The notes under the pieces were generated by a model. It made no database searches. It saw nothing but the letters and a program-made list of their open reading frames with translations, and was not told where the DNA came from. Positions 60,234 through 64,000 of a stretch of 64,000 nt of DNA are shown one piece after another. This DNA is from Bifidobacterium breve. GTDB lineage: Bacteria > Actinomycetota > Acidimicrobiia > Acidimicrobiales > Ilumatobacteraceae. The DNA lies in NCBI GenBank assembly GCA_945886445.1, contig CAMCZG010000003.1:1-64000 (forward strand), given 5' to 3'. Positions within the stretch are counted from its first letter, which is position 1. Every line of letters starts with the position of its first letter. The translations under genes were made by a program, and so were the position numbers.

Positions 60234-61196
60234 GTGAGCACCGCACCGCTGTCATCTGCCCCGCGTCCCTTTCGTTTTAGTGTGATGTCGAGTGGGTCCT
60301 CAAGTGCTCAGGGCTGGCGCTCTTTGGTGCGACAAATAGACGACATGGGTTTTGATGTTCTACATGTGCCACAGCATCGTGGAACGAGGGGTTTTGGCCC
60401 CATTGCTGCTCTAGCAAGTGCAGCAGAAATTTCATCACGCCTGCGACTCGGTTCACTTGTATTAGACAATGAAAGTATTCATCCGGCGCTCTTGGCAAAA
60501 GACCTAGCGACTATCGATCTGATATCTGACGGGCGTTTAGAAGTAGGAATTGGTGCAGGGTGGTTGCCTGCCGATCATGAACCGTTAGGTCAGGCGTTTC
60601 CCGCAGCAGGAGAACGAATTGAAAAACTGATGGAGGCCGTGGAGATTCTTCGAGCCTGTTGGACACTTCCATCGGCTTCATTTTCCGGAAAGCATTACCA
60701 ACTCAATGAATTAGCAAATGACCCATTGCCAGTGCAGCAGCCTCATCCGCCATTGCTCATAGGTGGTGGTGGAAAACGAGTGCTGTCGTATGCGGCTCGT
60801 GTAGCCAACATTGTGAGCTTGGTTCCCAACATGTCTGCTGGAAAAGTTGGTCGTGAGTCGGCAGCAAATGCAACAGGTGCAGCAACGTTAGAAAAGCTGC
60901 AATGGGTGCGTGAAGCTGCAGGTAGCCGTATGGGTGAAATTGAACTGCATACGAATTTGACGAATGTATTTATTACGAACGATCGACAGCCAATTATTGA
61001 AAAGTTGGCTCGTGGATACGGGCTGGAGCGTCAAGATGATGTTTTTGCCATACCTCACGTAGTATTGGGAACAGTAGAGCAGTGCGCTGAACAAATTCTT
61101 CAACGTCGTGTTGAAACAGGAATTAGTCACTACACCGTCTTTGAATCAGGGCTCGCTGATTTTGGTCCTATTCTTCAATTGTTAGCAGGTAAATAA
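60234..61196 (+). CDS. LLM class F420-dependent oxidoreductase
   Basis: 320 aa with a GTG start. FRFSVMSSGSSSAQGW near residue 11, LRLGSLVLDNESIHPALLAK near 70, LEVGIGAGWLPADHEPLGQAFP near 99 and PPLLIGGGGKRVLSYAA near 168 are typical of the TIGR03621 F420-dependent group; it resembles the enzyme at 40178 more than that at 58312. It is directly followed by era, whose GTG starts right after this TAA. Confidence 0.9.
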   Translation: MSTAPLSSAPRPFRFSVMSSGSSSAQGWRSLVRQIDDMGFDVLHVPQHRGTRGFGPIAALASAAEISSRLRLGSLVLDNESIHPALLAKDLATIDLISDGRLEVGIGAGWLPADHEPLGQAFPAAGERIEKLMEAVEILRACWTLPSASFSGKHYQLNELANDPLPVQQPHPPLLIGGGGKRVLSYAARVANIVSLVPNMSAGKVGRESAANATGAATLEKLQWVREAAGSRMGEIELHTNLTNVFITNDRQPIIEKLARGYGLERQDDVFAIPHVVLGTVEQCAEQILQRRVETGISHYTVFESGLADFGPILQLLAGK

Positions 61197-62072
61197 GTGT
61201 CTATGGACAACGTTGGTGTTACGCATAGTGGTTTCGTCGCATTTGTGGGGCGGCCCAATGTAGGAAAGTCGTCACTGGTCAACACTATTTTGGGAAGAAA
61301 AGTAAGCATTGTCTCTGATAAGCCCCAAACGACGAGGCACCGTATTCACGGAGTTCTCACAGTGCCTCCGGCACAGGTGATCTTTGTTGATACTCCAGGA
61401 CTCCATAAGCCTGTCAGCGCCCTCGGTCAGCGCGTGAATGCAACCGCGCTTGCCAGCTCAGATGATGTAGATATCTCTTGTTTGGTTATTGATGCAACTC
61501 AAAGCTTTGGTAGCGGCGACCAGTGGGTGGTCGACAACGTGAACTTGGCTCGAGATGGAATGCGGTTTTTCGTCATTATCAACAAGGTCGATATTGCATC
61601 TCGCGAAAAAGTGCTGTCGCAGCTCGTCAAGCTCTCTGCTCTGAACGCAGAAGAATATTTCCCCGTTTCTGCAAAATCGGGAGAAGGTGTTGATGCCTTA
61701 AAGTCTGCTCTTCTTGCAGCAATGCCAGAGGGCCCCATGTACTACCCACCCAACGAAGTGCGAGACACTCCAGAAGCCGAATGGGTCGCTGAATTGGTTC
61801 GTGAAGAACTGCTTGCTCTCGTTTTTGACGAGTTGCCGTATTCCATCGCAACGCGAGTGACGGAATGGGAATGGCCTCGTGTGCGCTGTGAGATCGTTGT
61901 AGAGCGTGACAGTCAAAAAGGCATGGTCATCGGCAAAAAAGGTGCGATCTTGAAACAAGTAGGTGAGCGAGTGCGGATGCAAATGGCGCCAGGTGCGTTT
62001 ATTGAACTACACGTTGTTGTCGACAAAAACTGGCAACAAAAAGCAGATCGTGTTGAGCGCCTAGGGTACTAG
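61197..62072 (+). CDS. era: GTPase Era
   Basis: A 291-aa ribosome-assembly GTPase. G1 is GRPNVGKSSLVN near residue 18, G2 region PQTTRHRIHG, G3 DTPGLHK near 65, G4 NKVD near 125, and the C-terminal KH domain holds VIGKKGAILKQVGERVRMQM near 248. It binds 16S rRNA near the 3' end. The GTG start follows the upstream stop without a gap; ATG 61203 is an alternative. It converges with the GerMN lipoprotein gene, coding ends overlapping by 12 nt. Confidence 0.96.
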   Translation: MSMDNVGVTHSGFVAFVGRPNVGKSSLVNTILGRKVSIVSDKPQTTRHRIHGVLTVPPAQVIFVDTPGLHKPVSALGQRVNATALASSDDVDISCLVIDATQSFGSGDQWVVDNVNLARDGMRFFVIINKVDIASREKVLSQLVKLSALNAEEYFPVSAKSGEGVDALKSALLAAMPEGPMYYPPNEVRDTPEAEWVAELVREELLALVFDELPYSIATRVTEWEWPRVRCEIVVERDSQKGMVIGKKGAILKQVGERVRMQMAPGAFIELHVVVDKNWQQKADRVERLGY

Positions 62073-62720
62073 CCCATCATTTTGGGGCGCAATAAAAAGT
62101 GGACTTGAAGCCGACGATGTGAGTAGAAGACTCACATAGTCATCGTACGCAACTGGTTGGTTGGCCTTTGCGGTATCGCCTGCTCCGCGAGGAACAGATT
62201 GAGGTACCCCGTCTACTGTAAACAGCACTTGTCCGATACCAGGTAGAGACGTAAGTGTGAGAACAATTTGACCAATTGCGAGTCGCTGTTCAAGAGTTGT
62301 AACAATTTCAAGTAACGACTTGTTTGCATCGACAACAGCAAGACCACGAGTGACTTCTACCGTCAGGCTTAAGTTCTTGGGAATCGCACTGCGTGAATAG
62401 CTATTTTCTTCACGTTCGGGGCGAATTGCGAGAAGGGTATCAATTGCATCTTGCGCGAAGAATTCTTGTTTCACACTCTGTTGCTTGCTGACGAGCCTGT
62501 TAGTGGAAACGTAGTACAAAGAAACTTGGTTCGTCAGTTCAGTTTCTGGATTAGTTGTTGTTGGGGAAGGCATCGTTGTAGACGTAGTGGTGGTTTGATC
62601 TAGTCCGAAAGGTACGTCGGTCAGAATGCGTGCAGTCGAATCGGGGCTGGGTCCACAGGCGCTCATTATTGAGGTACTCAAAAGAGCTACCAGAAAGAAA
62701 GGCATTGTTTTCATATTCAT
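62061..62720 (-). CDS. GerMN-domain lipoprotein, LpqB-like
   Basis: 219 aa: lipoprotein signal peptide with lipobox IMSAC (Cys near residue 21), a Thr-rich spacer (TTTTSTTMPSPTTTN), then a GerMN domain (about 65-190; VSLYYVSTNRLV at its start). It overlaps the histidine-kinase stop by 4 nt (ATGA). In many actinobacteria the lipoprotein LpqB, with GerMN domains, is encoded after the sensor kinase MtrB. This copy is shorter than LpqB, lacking its C-terminal propeller, so the match is partial. Confidence 0.82.
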   Translation of the reverse strand: MNMKTMPFFLVALLSTSIMSACGPSPDSTARILTDVPFGLDQTTTTSTTMPSPTTTNPETELTNQVSLYYVSTNRLVSKQQSVKQEFFAQDAIDTLLAIRPEREENSYSRSAIPKNLSLTVEVTRGLAVVDANKSLLEIVTTLEQRLAIGQIVLTLTSLPGIGQVLFTVDGVPQSVPRGAGDTAKANQPVAYDDYVSLLLTSSASSPLFIAPQNDGLVP

Positions 62721-64000
62721 GTCACATCACTTTCCACTGGCATGGTGACCGTGAATCGTAAACCCAACTTGCCATTGTGTGAGTGATCAGAAATCGCGAT
62801 GTTTCCGTTCATTACCTTTGCGTGTTCCATTGCAATTGCTAGACCAAGACCAGAACCGGTTCCACGTGCGGCGTTACGGCCTCTGGTGAAACGGCTAAAA
62901 ATTTCAATGCGTTCATCTTCAGGTAGCCCCGGACCATTGTCATCAACATGAATTGTCAGAAAAGACTTTTCTTGGTGGATAGTGATTGATGTTGCGCCAC
63001 CGGCGTGCTCTGCGGCATTGCCTAACAGATTCACCAAGACCCGTTCAATTCTCAATCGGTCCACAAGAATTTGAACTTTCATCAAACTGGTATTGAGTAG
63101 TGGAATACTTCCAAACTGAAATCGCTGGGCAATTCGGGCGATGAGGTCTTCTATGTCAACAGACTCCACGCGCAGTTGGCTAGCCCCAGACTCTAGGCGT
63201 GATAGTTCTAATAGATCGATTACCATGCGGTCGAAGCGTCGTACTTGAGTGTCGATGATGTCAAATGCTTGCTGATTACGGTCGCTCAGTTCATGTTTTT
63301 TTGCAGCAAGGACCTCAATGGCGGCAGTGAGAGCCGTGATGGGTGAGCGCAATTCGTGGCTCACGTCTGAGGCGAATCGAATTTCTCTTTCAATTCTTTC
63401 TTGAACAGTGTCGGCCATTGCGTTGAACGAGGTGACTAATTGATCGAGATCCGGGTCGGACTCCGGAGTGAGACGTGCATCAAGTTTCCCTGCAGCAATT
63501 TCTGCTGCGGTAGCTGCAACACGCCCAACGGGCCGCAGTAGTCGTTTAGAGGCAAACCATCCGAGAAGTAGCCCAGTAGACGTAGCGATAACCAAACCAG
63601 CAATGACAGCACTTAAAATAAAACGAATAATTCGTTCAGTTTCTCGTAGCGAAAATATTTCGAAGTAGTTGGCCCCGACGGCAGATACGGGTGTGCCGAC
63701 TGCTTCGTATAAGCGACCATTGAATGAGAATTTTTGGGAAGCAGCCTTGCCACTTTGAACGACCTTCAGCAGTCCTTCAGGAATATCAGTTTGAGTAAAC
63801 GTCAACGGGTCTACTGAATAGAAAAACCCTTCGGGGGTAAGTTGCAAGACTGCAAATCCGTCTGTTTCAGTGCGAATATATGAAACAAGTGACCCCACCG
63901 CGTCGCGTTGTGCCTCAAGATAAGTACCCATGATGCGGGCATTACTAAAGGCCTGAGTCGTTATGGCATTTCCGCGTTGCTCCAGCAAATATGTGCGGGA
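62717..64000 (-). CDS. Sensor histidine kinase, MtrB-like (5' partial)
   Basis: The frame is open to the window edge; the missing part should hold the first membrane segment. Visible parts, counted from the TTG at 63988: periplasmic sensor region (about 1-135), transmembrane helix (about 137-160), HAMP (160-212), HisKA with SDVSHELRSPITAL near 220, and HATPase_c with NLLGNAAEHAGG, DNGPGLPED, RFTRGR and GTGSGLGLAIA. The phosphorylated His is in SHELRSP. Coupling to a GerMN lipoprotein gene suggests MtrB-like control of envelope or division functions. The cognate regulator should be upstream. Confidence 0.9.
   Translation of the reverse strand, partial: SRTYLLEQRGNAITTQAFSNARIMGTYLEAQRDAVGSLVSYIRTETDGFAVLQLTPEGFFYSVDPLTFTQTDIPEGLLKVVQSGKAASQKFSFNGRLYEAVGTPVSAVGANYFEIFSLRETERIIRFILSAVIAGLVIATSTGLLLGWFASKRLLRPVGRVAATAAEIAAGKLDARLTPESDPDLDQLVTSFNAMADTVQERIEREIRFASDVSHELRSPITALTAAIEVLAAKKHELSDRNQQAFDIIDTQVRRFDRMVIDLLELSRLESGASQLRVESVDIEDLIARIAQRFQFGSIPLLNTSLMKVQILVDRLRIERVLVNLLGNAAEHAGGATSITIHQEKSFLTIHVDDNGPGLPEDERIEIFSRFTRGRNAARGTGSGLGLAIAMEHAKVMNGNIAISDHSHNGKLGLRFTVTMPVESDVT

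Noticed and set aside
1-64000. Mobile elements, prophage or integrative element
   Set aside because: No transposase, integrase, recombinase, phage gene or terminal repeat pair was seen; the tRNA-Cys has no adjacent integrase or duplicated 3' end nearby.

Overview
The window looks like a chromosomal segment of a compact, moderate-GC actinobacterium, most likely of the class Acidimicrobiia (an Ilumatobacter-like aquatic lineage). This is an inference. It rests on three F420-type luciferase-like oxidoreductases, three cytochromes P450, several short-chain dehydrogenases, an acyl-ACP desaturase, a menaquinone (not ubiquinone) pathway, an MtrB/LpqB-like pair, Thr/Ser-rich secreted proteins and many leaderless promoters. 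I see no phage genes, insertion sequences, CRISPR array or rRNA. The only RNA gene recognised is a tRNA-Cys. No obvious DNA-binding transcription factor is encoded; the only regulators seen are a histidine kinase and a GGDEF/EAL protein.

Layout. 1-1241: end of a surface protein with FN3, Thr/Ser-rich and OmpA-like parts. 1290-6130: same-strand oxidative cluster (2OG oxygenase, alpha/beta hydrolase, P450, Rieske oxygenase, VOC protein). 6153-15183: a region rich in sulfur genes (TauD-like dioxygenase, sirohaem genes, Cys/Met lyase-like enzyme, cysDNC, sulfotransferase), interrupted by an acyltransferase and a DUF1295 membrane protein. 15217-21014: tRNA-Cys, HAD phosphatase, a rifampin-phosphotransferase-type dikinase, a TIM-barrel isomerase and a P450. 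21015-29873: envelope and accessory genes (two pentapeptide-repeat proteins, secreted proteins, LemA/TPM genes, tRNA hydroxylase TrhO, lipoproteins, an SDR). 30022-41110: lipid and redox genes (desaturase, SDRs, quinone reductases, phosphatidylcholine synthase, enoyl-CoA hydratase, AlkB, MFS exporter, P450, F420 oxidoreductase). 41129-49680: transaminase plus omega-amidase, GGDEF/EAL protein, PhoH-YbeY-CNNM block, SDR. 49691-56963: menaquinone genes menE, menA, menH, menD, menF and menG with a DsbA-like gene. 57062-64000: acyl-CoA dehydrogenase, two F420 oxidoreductases, MaoC protein, Era, GerMN lipoprotein and a histidine kinase cut by the window end.

How the genes work together. CysDNC makes PAPS, and the next gene is a PAPS-type sulfotransferase, so part of the activated sulfate probably goes to a sulfated product. 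Sirohaem genes and a TauD-like enzyme nearby fit sulfite handling. The men genes together cover most of the route from chorismate to menaquinone, but menB and menC are not in the window. Packing is tight: ATGA/GTGA overlaps inside operons, and six convergent pairs whose coding ends overlap. At least fourteen genes have a TANNNT hexamer exactly 6-7 nt before ATG or GTG, which indicates leaderless transcripts. Two further genes, trhO and the PlsC-like gene, have the same arrangement in front of an ATC codon; for trhO the conserved N-terminus has no canonical start codon at all.
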